A DNA stretch of 64,000 bases. It comes from Alphaproteobacteria bacterium. Its GTDB lineage: Bacteria; Pseudomonadota; Alphaproteobacteria; UBA6615. The notes beneath the pieces were generated by a model. That model was not told the DNA's origin. It saw only the letters and a program-made list of their open reading frames with translations, and made no database searches. The stretch covers positions 1 through 64,000 of the forward strand of contig JAJFJA010000019.1 in the NCBI GenBank assembly GCA_021774445.1, written 5' to 3'. Every line of letters begins with the position of its first letter. Position 1 is the first letter of the stretch. Position numbers and translations under genes: made by a program. Of this stretch, positions 41,811 through 50,370 are shown piece after piece.

Positions 41811-43049
41811 CTACTGGAAGGGCGTGTAGTAAGTCGCAATGCCCTCGGTAACCTCCTTGCCGACTTCGGCCGGCGTGGCCTGTCCGGCCATCATGCGCTG
41901 GACGGTTTGCTGCAATAGAACCGACCCGCTGGGCTCCTCATAGCGGAAATGCACCAGCATGATGTAGGACGCCGCGGTATCGTTGAACTGCGATACCTTG
42001 CTAAGGATCGGATCGTCGAAGGTGACGCCCGGTACCGGCGATATATTCCCGAGCAGCGAGGCAAGCTTCTGCCCAAAGTCTTTGGAGGCGGCGAAGCGCA
42101 GGAAGCTCAACGCCTCTTCGTCATGCTCACTGTTGGCATTTACCGCGTAACCACCATCGAAAAAGGTGGAGACAAGCCTTGGGTCGCCGGCGTTCGGTGC
42201 CGGGCTCGGCATAATGTCGAAATTCAAATCCGCGTTCTGTTTGCGGAAATTGGCGATCTCCCATGAGCCACCGGCGAACATGGCCGCGCGCCCAGTGAGG
42301 AAAAGCTGTTGGGCCGTGGGATAATCAATACCGGTGTAGCCGTCTGGCAGGAAGTCGGTGATCTCCGTCAGCTTCTCAAGGGCGCCGACGAAGCGCGGGT
42401 CCTCAAAGGTGGCGTTGCCGGCCACAACATCGGCCTCAAACTGGGCGCCGTAGAAACTGGGAACGACGGTGCCAACAAGGATCTCATTTTGCCAAGCGGT
42501 CGCCGTGCCGTTGGCGATGGGAATGACCCCGGCATCCTTGAGGGTTTGGGAGACCGCGAGGAACTCCGCCCAGGTCTCCGGGGCGGTCACGCCATGCTCG
42601 GCGAATAGGTCGGTGTTGTAATAGATAACCAGAGTCTGTGAGGCGAACGGCACGGCATAGAGGTTGCCATCTTCGCGCATGGTCTCGGCGGTGATGGACA
42701 ACGCCGGGAAGGCCTTCAGATCCGGGATCTCATCCATGGCGATGGGCCGAAGATAGCCAGGTGAGGCGACGGTCTCGAGATTGCCATAGGCGCGGACGTG
42801 GATAATGTCCGGGCCCTTGCCGGCGGCGAGCGCCGTGGACAGCACCGTCTGATAGTTCTGGGGCTCAAAGGTCTCGAACTTGATCGTCGTGTCGGGCTGT
42901 TGCTTGTTGAAATCGGCGATTAACTCCTCATAGGCGGCCTTGTCCTCCTGGCGCCAACTCCAAAAGGTCAGCTCGGCGGCCTCGGCCCAGTTCTGGGTAA
43001 GTAATGCCCCGACGGCTACGGTCGCGACGGTGGCAAGGTTTCTTACCAT
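41811..43049 (-). CDS. Sugar ABC transporter extracellular binding protein
   Basis: This is a family-1 solute-binding protein of about 412 residues. It has a short signal sequence (ATVATVAVGALLTQNWAEA) and then ELTFWSWRQEDKAAYEELIADFN, the usual MalE/UgpB-like opening, with PFASQTLVIYYNTDLF near 118. It delivers a sugar in the periplasm to the adjacent permeases. GGAGGAGAATCTC sets the start at 43049. It heads the importer-nanE-kinase operon. Confidence 0.92.
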   Translation of the reverse strand: MVRNLATVATVAVGALLTQNWAEAAELTFWSWRQEDKAAYEELIADFNKQQPDTTIKFETFEPQNYQTVLSTALAAGKGPDIIHVRAYGNLETVASPGYLRPIAMDEIPDLKAFPALSITAETMREDGNLYAVPFASQTLVIYYNTDLFAEHGVTAPETWAEFLAVSQTLKDAGVIPIANGTATAWQNEILVGTVVPSFYGAQFEADVVAGNATFEDPRFVGALEKLTEITDFLPDGYTGIDYPTAQQLFLTGRAAMFAGGSWEIANFRKQNADLNFDIMPSPAPNAGDPRLVSTFFDGGYAVNANSEHDEEALSFLRFAASKDFGQKLASLLGNISPVPGVTFDDPILSKVSQFNDTAASYIMLVHFRYEEPSGSVLLQQTVQRMMAGQATPAEVGKEVTEGIATYYTPFQ

Positions 43050-43124
43050 GAGATTCTCCTCCACTATGTTGCGTTGTTATTTGGCGATAGCTTATTGGGC
43101 GCGACGGTTGCCGTGCAAGGCCGG

Positions 43125-44093
43125 TCACAACGCCAGTTCGACCCATGCGGGATCGTGATCGCTACCATCGCCGCCATGTTTGGTCCGACGGCCAATGAAA
43201 GATCCGTCCTGCTTACCCGCGAGCGAGGGACTGAGCCAGATCTGGTCAAAGAGTTCATAACGCGCCGGTTGGCCGCTGGCCTTGAAGCGGTGGGTCCAAG
43301 CCGGGCCTGGCGGTGGCGGGTTATCGGCCTTTGCCGGTCTGGTTTCGGTGGGTTCGGTCAGGGCATCCACAAGGCCGAGCTCCGAAGATGCCGCAAAGGG
43401 CTCCAAAAACTCCGAATCAGGGGGATCGTTCATGTCGCCGAGGACGATAAACCGGCTGTTTGGTCGGGTTTGCGTCAGCACGATGTCGCGCACCGCCTCG
43501 GCCTGTTGCCGGCGTCGCGTGTTGGCGCGGAGTGCCCCCGCTGCGGCGTCTTGACCGAAGGGAACGAAGTGGCTTTTCAAGTGGTTATTGAAAACAGTGA
43601 AGAGTTTTCTTGTGCGGCCAGGGTTTAATATATCGACCTGCATCAGGTCTCTGCCGAAGACAGTTTGGTCGGGCGATTCCGGATGGGTCGCGTGGCGCCA
43701 TGAGGTCACGCCGCCGAGCGGCAATTTGGATAGCAGGCCGACATCGATCAGCCGTGGGTCGTTACCTTCGATCAAGGCTCGAAATGGATATAGGCCATCG
43801 AGGTCGTCGCGAGCGAAGCCGTTCAGGATATCAATATCCTCGACTTCCTGAACCGCGAGGACATCGACATCCATGTCGATGATCCGCTGAACCACGGTGG
43901 CACGCTCGGCTTCTGGTTTGGCCGTGACCAGCCGACCCTGAAACGCACGAACGCGAAATCCCTGCGGCTCGCTCAGATCGAAAGTAATAGTGGTGCTGAC
44001 GGACAGATCGCCCGCCGACAGGGACCCGAGATCGGCGCGGAAATTGAACCTTGAGAACAGGTTGTTAAGGTTGAAGGTCCCGACTTTCACCCG
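43125..44093 (-). CDS. Endonuclease/exonuclease/phosphatase family protein
   Basis: This 322-residue EEP-fold hydrolase has FNLNNLFSRFNF at the start, the metal Glu in VLAVQEVEDIDIL near 87, NNHLKSHFVPFG near 160, VLGDMNDPPDSEF near 210 and the terminal SDHDPAWVELAL. All are catalytic motifs of this superfamily. No signal peptide is seen. Substrate could be DNA, a phospholipid or a nucleotide. GGAG lies 8 nt before the ATG at 44093; the frame extends to 44132. It is divergent from the MFS gene and 75 nt upstream of the sugar-binding-protein gene. Confidence 0.82.
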   Translation of the reverse strand, partial: RVKVGTFNLNNLFSRFNFRADLGSLSAGDLSVSTTITFDLSEPQGFRVRAFQGRLVTAKPEAERATVVQRIIDMDVDVLAVQEVEDIDILNGFARDDLDGLYPFRALIEGNDPRLIDVGLLSKLPLGGVTSWRHATHPESPDQTVFGRDLMQVDILNPGRTRKLFTVFNNHLKSHFVPFGQDAAAGALRANTRRRQQAEAVRDIVLTQTRPNSRFIVLGDMNDPPDSEFLEPFAASSELGLVDALTEPTETRPAKADNPPPPGPAWTHRFKASGQPARYELFDQIWLSPSLAGKQDGSFIGRRTKHGGDGSDHDPAWVELAL

Positions 44094-44255
44094 CATGACC
44101 CGGCTCCGTTTGCGATTCGAGGCCGCAACCATATCACTGGGACTGTTGTGTTTTAGCGGTCAATTGCGGGCGGCGCCTTTGACCGGCGGACAGTTCCTTC
44201 TACCTAACGCCAATCTGCCGTAGGATCGACGGTCAGCTTGGAGGCAGCGCAACAA

Positions 44256-45470
44256 ATGAATTCAAAGACTTGGCGGATGCCGGTCGTCGTATTGCTTTGC
44301 GGCGGTGGGGTGCTGGCACTCAGCATGGGCATCAGGCAGACATTCGGTCTGTTCCTCGAGCCGATGACGCTGGCGCTCGATATCGGGCGCGGGAATTTCG
44401 CCCTGGCGATCGCCGTGCAGAATCTGATTTGGGGCTTGCTGACGCCTTTGGTCGGCATACTTGCCGACCGTTATGGCACGGCGCGTTGCCTGATCTTCGG
44501 CGGCATAACCTACGCCGCCGGCATATTGCTGATGGCACTGGGCGACAGTGTGCTTGCCCTGCATCTTGGCGGCGGCGTGCTGGTCGGCATCGCCGTTTCG
44601 GCGACCTCCTTCCCTCTTGTCCTGTCAGCCGTAGCGCGGGCGGTCCCGGTACAACGACGCAGTGCAGCGCTGGGCATCACTTCGGCCGGTGGCTCGGTGG
44701 GCCAGTTCCTGTTGCTGCCCTACACGCAGAGCTCCATCGGCCAGATCGGTTGGGTCAGCACGCTGGTCGTCCTGGCGGTCTTGAGCGCGCTGATCGTGCC
44801 CTTATCGGCAGCATTGGTGGGGCGGCCGCCGAAGGCCTCGACCGACGAGCTTTCCATCGGCGATGCCGTGACCGAGGCGCGGCAGCACCGGGGCTATCAA
44901 TTGCTCTGCGGCGGATTTTTCGTCTGCGGGTTTCACGTCGCGTTCGTCGCGACCCATCTGCCGGCTTATATCAGCGCCCTCGGTTTCGAGCCCCAGGTTG
45001 GGGCCAATGCGCTCAGCGCCATCGGCTTCTTCAATATCGTCGGCGGTCTGTTGGCGGGCTATTTGGGGGGCCGATACAGGAAGAAATATCTGCTGGCCGG
45101 GATCTATCTAGGCCGGTCAATCGCGATCATTCTGTTCATGACGTTGCCGCCGACGGAATTGACGGTGTGGCTGTTCTCGGCCAGTTTCGGTCTTATGTGG
45201 CTGAGCACCGTCCCCCTGACCAGTGGTCTGGTCGGCGATGTCTTCGGCCCGCGCTATATGGCAACGCTGTTCGGGTTCGTCATGCTGGCCCATCAGATGG
45301 GGTCGTTTCTCGGCGCCTGGCTGGGCGGCATCAGCTATGACCTGACCGGTTCCTATGGTTCGGTCTGGTTTCTGGCCGTGGTGCTGGGCCTGATCGCGGC
45401 GGCGCTGCATTGGCCGATTGCCGACCGGCCGGTGGCGGAGACGCGCATCCGCGTGGCAGAAGAAGCATGA
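44256..45470 (+). CDS. MFS transporter
   Basis: A 404-residue major-facilitator protein of twelve helices with the loop 2-3 motif GILADRYGTARCL near residue 66 and a second-half GYLGGRYRKKYLL near 272. The overall pattern resembles oxalate/formate-antiporter-like and monocarboxylate members. GGAGGC lies 10 nt upstream of the ATG at 44256; a TTG 18 nt earlier is in frame. It overlaps the GNAT gene by 4 nt (ATGA). Substrate not predictable from sequence. Confidence 0.85.
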   Translation: MNSKTWRMPVVVLLCGGGVLALSMGIRQTFGLFLEPMTLALDIGRGNFALAIAVQNLIWGLLTPLVGILADRYGTARCLIFGGITYAAGILLMALGDSVLALHLGGGVLVGIAVSATSFPLVLSAVARAVPVQRRSAALGITSAGGSVGQFLLLPYTQSSIGQIGWVSTLVVLAVLSALIVPLSAALVGRPPKASTDELSIGDAVTEARQHRGYQLLCGGFFVCGFHVAFVATHLPAYISALGFEPQVGANALSAIGFFNIVGGLLAGYLGGRYRKKYLLAGIYLGRSIAIILFMTLPPTELTVWLFSASFGLMWLSTVPLTSGLVGDVFGPRYMATLFGFVMLAHQMGSFLGAWLGGISYDLTGSYGSVWFLAVVLGLIAAALHWPIADRPVAETRIRVAEEA

Positions 45471-46015
45471 GCCGAGGTCCGACCGCACCCGAGCAGTTCG
45501 CGACCGCGCGACTTCTGCTCAGGAAGCCCAAGCGTGACGACGCAGAGGTGATCTTCCGGGCCTATGCGGCTGATGCGCAGGTTTCCTATTACATGATATG
45601 GCGCCCCCACGCGACGGCGGATGAGACGAGGACCTTCGTGGATCTCTGCCTGGGCCAATGGGCAGAAGGATCGGAATATTCATATGCGATTACCGAACCC
45701 GACCGGCCCGATCATCCGTTCGGCATGATCACCATGCGCCGCCGGCCGCACGAGATGCAGTTCGGCTATGTGCTTGCTCGAGCGGTTTGGGGCCGAGGTT
45801 ATGCGACTGAGGCGCTCACCTGCTTGGTGGAGTGGTCCTTGAGCCAGAGCGAAATCTGGCGGGCGTCGGCGTTTTGCGATGTCGACAACAGGGCTTCCGC
45901 ACGGGTTATGGAGAAATCCGGCATGTCTTTCGAGGGCGTTTTGCGGCGATACTGCGTGCACCCAAACATATCGGATGCGCCACGGGATTGCCGGATGTAC
46001 GCCAAAATCCGTTAG
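45467..46015 (+). CDS. GNAT-family N-acetyltransferase (RimJ/RimL-like)
   Basis: This 182-residue acetyltransferase begins with ATARLLLRKPKRDDAE and has the acetyl-CoA loop ARAVWGRGYATEAL near 104-117 and DVDNRASARVMEKSGM near 137. This is the Acetyltransf_3 pattern of enzymes acting on protein N-termini or small amines. It overlaps the MFS gene by 4 nt and is convergent with the autotransporter gene 14 nt away. Confidence 0.85.
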   Translation: MSRGPTAPEQFATARLLLRKPKRDDAEVIFRAYAADAQVSYYMIWRPHATADETRTFVDLCLGQWAEGSEYSYAITEPDRPDHPFGMITMRRRPHEMQFGYVLARAVWGRGYATEALTCLVEWSLSQSEIWRASAFCDVDNRASARVMEKSGMSFEGVLRRYCVHPNISDAPRDCRMYAKIR

Positions 46016-46029
46016 AATTCTGTCAGGTC

Positions 46030-48642
46030 TCAGAATTTCCGGCGGAAGCGGAGGGCGAGAATGCCCTCGTCGCTGGCGTCCGCAATGTGCCCTGGCTGGT
46101 GACGCAACGCCGCGCTTGCGGTGATCGAACCATCGTCACCCAGAGGCGCGCTGTAGAACACTTCAAGATCGAGTTCGCGGCCAGTGGGCGCGAGGTCGGC
46201 GGAGAAATCGCTGGATGTCAGATTGCCGGCCGTGTCGCGCCCGGTGGTTATGGAGATATCGGCGGTACCGCTGGACACGCGCAAGGGTTGATTGAGGATC
46301 ACGCCGAAGCCATCACCGTCCTGCAAGAAATCCTGGCCGACCATACCGATGCTGAACGACTGGGACCGTATGTCGGAGACGTCGGAGAACAGTGAGTCCG
46401 CGGCCGGGCTCGGGCGCGAGATACCGGTGTATATGCTGCCGACGAGGCTCAGCTTGCGGTTCAGCGCCAGCGCTCCGGAAATACCGCTGAATATGGTGGG
46501 GGTGTCGGCGGCAAAACCGAACGCGCCTTGGGTCGTGGTGCCGAGAAATGTGGCTTCTTCGGCGATAACACCAAGCTGAACGGCAACCGTGGCGGATTCG
46601 ACCGGCTGCATGGATATTTCCATCGCCGTGCCAAACGCCTTGCTTTCTCCGCCGTCCTCCACGGTGCCGGAAAACGATCCGACGCGCAGATCGCCGAGGC
46701 CAGCGAGTTCAGCGGACGTGCCGAACGCGACGGTGTCGTCCGTCATGGACAGAAAGGGCGCCGCAAAGGCGTCCTCGGCAATCAGGGTGGCATGGTCAAC
46801 GGACCCGCTGGCATGGAGGCCGAATGCCAGGCTGGGATCCTCATTGTAGCTGACGGACATTGATGTGCTGTCATGCAGCCGGGTCGTGAAGGAGAAGGAC
46901 TCAACGGCAGTCTCGCTGCTGCGGCCAAAGGCGGTTTGTGTCGGCGCGAGCGCAGCCGCCACGGTGGTCGGACCGAGATCGAAGGTCTGGGTATCGACGT
47001 TGCCGAAGCGCTTGAGCAAGCCGGGCAAATCGATTGAGCTGTCGGCAAGCTGCACAAAGGGTTCCAAATCGACGAAGAATGTCGCCCGCTGGCTGTCGAA
47101 GACGGCCAGTTTCGCGCCGCTCAGGGCATTCCTCAGGCCGTCGCCGAAGGCCGCGCCAAGCTGAAGCGTCGTATCGTCGAGCTGAAATGATGCGTCAGCG
47201 ATGGTGGCGCCGGTCAGTACCTCAGTCGCGCCAACCGGCCGGGTCGCCGCCTCGAGGTCCAGCAAGCCCTGGCCGTAGATGATTTGGTTGGCGTAAATGC
47301 CGCCGCCATTGGCGGTGGTGAGCAAGCGCTGGACGATGACGTCCGCGGTCAGCTCAGGGAACAACTGCTTAAGTATGGCGACGGCGGCCGAGACGTGCGG
47401 CGTCGCCATGGAGGTGCCGGACTTGACGGCAGTGCCGCCACCGGGCGCCACGGACACGATACCGCTGCCCGGAGCGGCGAGGCACCAAGCAGCGGCCACG
47501 CCGCAGCGATTGCTGTATGACGCGATAGAGCCACTCTGATCGATGGCCGCGACAGCGAGCCAATAGGGCTGCAAATCAGGCGCATGGAACGGCAAACCGG
47601 CGCGCGGCGACGGATTCGGCAGACCGGCATTGTGGGCGGCGAAAACAATGACCCTGTCTGCCGCGGCGGCGCGGCGGTAGGCGGCAATTTCCGGCCCGAT
47701 CTGGGTGAATATCTGTTGGGTGGTGAGGTCGGTCACCTGGACCCCGTTTACGCCCCAACTGTTGTTGAGAACGAAGGCGCCATTGGCGACGGCGTGGTCG
47801 GCTGCCGCCGCCAGACCGGTGGTGGATAGGGGTATCCCACCGGCCGCGTTGCCGATACGGACGGGCAGAATGCTGGCGCCGTAGGCAACGCCATGCATAT
47901 CGACCCCGTTTCGGTTCGCGGCGACGATACCGGCGACGTGGGAGCCATGGCCATTGAGGTCGGATACGTCGGTGTTGTTGCCGACGAAATTGAACCCGCC
48001 GGGTGCGACGCGCCCGAGGAACTCCGCGTGAGTCACGTCCAGCCCGGTGTCGAGGACTGCCACAATGACACCGGCACCGGTCAAGCCACGACCATAGGCA
48101 GCGGACGCGTTGATTGCCGCGAGGCCATTGGATGCGAGATATTCGGCGGTCTCGAAGACGTTCGGGGGCTGGGGCGGGTTGGGAGATTGGGGCGGCGATG
48201 AATTGGGCGGTGCCGGCGTCGGCGCCGGGGCGGAGGTATCATCTCCGCCGCTGCCGCCACCACCGCCAGTGGCGGCAGCGGCAACCGCGCCGGCGGCGCC
48301 GGCGCCGCCAAGGATCGGTGCCAAGGCAAAGCCGAGGGGACCAGCGGCGGGCACAACGGCGATCTCGCCACCTGCCGCGGCCGTCGCCGTGGCTCGGATT
48401 TCTTCGGCCAGGGCCGGTTCCAGGGCGATCGCCGCGTCGATAACCTCCGACGCGAGTTCCGGGTTGGCCGCAACCGCCTCCCCGACGGCGTCAAGGAGCG
48501 CCTGCTCACTCTCGGTGGCCGACAGCTTTAAACCAAGATTAATGTTGGCGGGCAGGTCGCGCGCCCAGGCCGTGGGTAGCGTCGACGCTGCGACGGCGAC
48601 CGCAAGGGTCGCCGCAATGGTCCCCAAGAATAGCCGAATCAC
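46030..48642 (-). CDS. Subtilisin-like autotransporter serine protease
   Basis: The protein has about 870 residues. A signal peptide (LFLGTIAATLAVAVAASTLPTAWA), an Ala-rich helical prodomain and a Gly/Pro-rich linker lead to an S8 protease domain. The catalytic Asp is in AVLDTGLDV near 198, the His in NGHGSHVAG near 233 and the Ser in SGTSMATPH near 415. A C-terminal beta-barrel of about 300 residues ends in Arg-Lys-Phe, as outer-membrane proteins do. I prefer the GTG at 48642 because GGGGAG lies 6 nt upstream and the signal peptide then starts correctly; an ATG exists at 48708. It is probably surface-exposed or self-released. Confidence 0.88.
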   Translation of the reverse strand: MIRLFLGTIAATLAVAVAASTLPTAWARDLPANINLGLKLSATESEQALLDAVGEAVAANPELASEVIDAAIALEPALAEEIRATATAAAGGEIAVVPAAGPLGFALAPILGGAGAAGAVAAAATGGGGGSGGDDTSAPAPTPAPPNSSPPQSPNPPQPPNVFETAEYLASNGLAAINASAAYGRGLTGAGVIVAVLDTGLDVTHAEFLGRVAPGGFNFVGNNTDVSDLNGHGSHVAGIVAANRNGVDMHGVAYGASILPVRIGNAAGGIPLSTTGLAAAADHAVANGAFVLNNSWGVNGVQVTDLTTQQIFTQIGPEIAAYRRAAAADRVIVFAAHNAGLPNPSPRAGLPFHAPDLQPYWLAVAAIDQSGSIASYSNRCGVAAAWCLAAPGSGIVSVAPGGGTAVKSGTSMATPHVSAAVAILKQLFPELTADVIVQRLLTTANGGGIYANQIIYGQGLLDLEAATRPVGATEVLTGATIADASFQLDDTTLQLGAAFGDGLRNALSGAKLAVFDSQRATFFVDLEPFVQLADSSIDLPGLLKRFGNVDTQTFDLGPTTVAAALAPTQTAFGRSSETAVESFSFTTRLHDSTSMSVSYNEDPSLAFGLHASGSVDHATLIAEDAFAAPFLSMTDDTVAFGTSAELAGLGDLRVGSFSGTVEDGGESKAFGTAMEISMQPVESATVAVQLGVIAEEATFLGTTTQGAFGFAADTPTIFSGISGALALNRKLSLVGSIYTGISRPSPAADSLFSDVSDIRSQSFSIGMVGQDFLQDGDGFGVILNQPLRVSSGTADISITTGRDTAGNLTSSDFSADLAPTGRELDLEVFYSAPLGDDGSITASAALRHQPGHIADASDEGILALRFRRKF

Positions 48643-48817
48643 ACTTTGCTCCCCCCGAATGCGCCCGCGAGTCCGCCAGACATTTCGCTGCACATTTTGT
48701 CTTTTCACGTTAGCCTAGAGCATCGGATCGTGTCCACCGGTGGCAAAGCTGAAACATCGCGCGCAGAGACAAACGGACGTGCCATCGAGCTGCAAGGGGA
48801 CCGGAAGATCGGTCAAC

Positions 48818-49753
48818 CTAGACAGCAAAGAGTTTGGTCGCGAGTTCATCGAGCGTGGCGATGTCCTGTAGGGGGAAAAGCGCTGCGATGGGCTCGAAGA
48901 CGTCCATCGTGTGATGCTGGGCCAGGCCGATTGCCTGACGGTGCAGTGCGAGACCCAGTGCCTGGCGGGGAAAGTTCTTGCCGACCGGCCAGTCGCTGGC
49001 CGCCAGGAATGCCCGCAACAGCCCCTTGTCGCAACCGAACATGTCGCGGTAGAGCTGGATGATTTCATAATGCCGGTCGGTCACCATCGCATCGCCCCAG
49101 TCGATGATCCCGGAGGGGCGACCATCCTCGACAAACACGTGGTTGGCGCACAGATCGCCGTGGACGAAGACGCGGTCGAACGGCGCAAGCCGGGCGAGGT
49201 AGTCGTCGATTTGCGCGATCAGATGGGGCGGCAGTGAACTCTGCTCCGCCGCGGCCGCCGGGTTCAGGGTCTGCCAGTCCTCGTGGGTTGCGACGCCGAA
49301 TGGACGCAGCGTGTGCACATGTCGTATTTGCCGTCCGAGCTCCGTTGCCACCGCAAGCCGCTGTTCGGCCGACAGCTCCGCACACGACGAGGCGACCCCG
49401 GACATACGGGTGGTGATCAGATATGGCCACGGGGCATCGTGATCGTCGTACAACCGCCCCGCGCCCAGCAGGCCGGGTGCGGCGATTTCCGGGTCGGTCG
49501 CGATAAGGGCTTGCGCGGCGCGTTCGGACGCGTGGCTCTGGCGCCACGCCCGGGAATAGCCGAACAGCTTGACTACGACATCGCCGCAGAGGAAGGTCGG
49601 GTGCGTCGCATTGGAACCCGCTACCGGCGGCCGTCCGGCGGCCGCCAAGTCGTGACGTTCCAGGGCCTCGGTAACGTACGGCCCCCAGAAGTCGACGTCA
49701 CCGAGGCGGGAGATGTGCTGCCGTATCGACGCGACTGTGGGGGGCGCGATCAT
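48818..49753 (-). CDS. Aminoglycoside-phosphotransferase-family kinase
   Basis: A 311-residue APH-fold protein with the catalytic loop FVHGDLCANHVFV near 195 and the metal-binding IIDWGDAMVTD near 215. An N-terminal lobe has DVVVKLFGY (ATP Lys) near 60. Members phosphorylate antibiotics, choline, homoserine or sugars. Nothing nearby fixes the substrate, so resistance should not be assumed. It is transcribed towards the autotransporter. Confidence 0.82.
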   Translation of the reverse strand: MIAPPTVASIRQHISRLGDVDFWGPYVTEALERHDLAAAGRPPVAGSNATHPTFLCGDVVVKLFGYSRAWRQSHASERAAQALIATDPEIAAPGLLGAGRLYDDHDAPWPYLITTRMSGVASSCAELSAEQRLAVATELGRQIRHVHTLRPFGVATHEDWQTLNPAAAAEQSSLPPHLIAQIDDYLARLAPFDRVFVHGDLCANHVFVEDGRPSGIIDWGDAMVTDRHYEIIQLYRDMFGCDKGLLRAFLAASDWPVGKNFPRQALGLALHRQAIGLAQHHTMDVFEPIAALFPLQDIATLDELATKLFAV

Positions 49754-49903
49754 CGGGCGGGTGTAGTCGGATATACCGCGTCACGCAATGACCGCTCATG
49801 GCGCTTCCGAGATATCCGGAGCCGCAGCGGCAAATGCGGAGAAGCTTCGTGAACGGGTTTGGGGGACGGGTTGGATGGCAGCGTTGTTTCATGACGACAC
49901 GCC

Positions 49904-50206
49904 CTAGAATATCTTCGCCGGATTCGCGCCTTTCTCATTTTGATAGACGTGGACAAAATAGCCGGCCATGGGATTTCTCGTGAGATACTCGCAGAGGTAG
50001 TCGCGGCAGGCGGGCGAGGCGTCGCGGATGAGGTATTGCCAGAGCGGCTCCATATTGCCGGTGTGTTTGTCGTCGTGACCGACTGAGATGCTGCCGCCCC
50101 ATTCGATCTCGAACCCGCTGAGATAGTTCTCCGCGTAGTGGCGAAAGACATGCTCGTCGTCAATGTTGATGCCAGCCTTGTTCTCAAAACACAGCCTTAA
50201 GTTCAT
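49904..50206 (-). CDS. Hypothetical protein, 100 aa
   Basis: A 100-residue soluble protein of mixed composition rich in aromatic and acidic residues (HVFRHYAENYLSGFEIEWGG, then EYLTRNPMAGYFVHVYQNE). It has three cysteines, no signal and no membrane segment. An AGAGG site lies upstream of the ATG. I do not recognise the family. It lies alone between the phosphotransferase gene and the divergent HtrA protease gene. Confidence 0.5.
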   Translation of the reverse strand: MNLRLCFENKAGINIDDEHVFRHYAENYLSGFEIEWGGSISVGHDDKHTGNMEPLWQYLIRDASPACRDYLCEYLTRNPMAGYFVHVYQNEKGANPAKIF

Positions 50207-50370
50207 CTAAAATATACCTCTTCTCTGCACAAGCAGGGCGCCGACCGCCGTTGGAACACCTGCCGTGAACCGGATTTCGTTACCAGGTTGTAATGTTCGG
50301 GACATTTGGCCGTAAGGTCCACACCCCATCTTCTTCCCACCATAGGACGCGTAGCAAAGGGAGCTCGATC

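Noticed and set aside
44270..45340. 356-codon frame in +2 relative to the MFS gene
   Set aside because: Arg/Gly-rich shadow of the twelve-helix transporter frame, with no motif of its own.
48818..49753. Aminoglycoside resistance gene
   Set aside because: The APH fold is shared with choline, homoserine and sugar kinases; no resistance-specific motif or mobile context is present.
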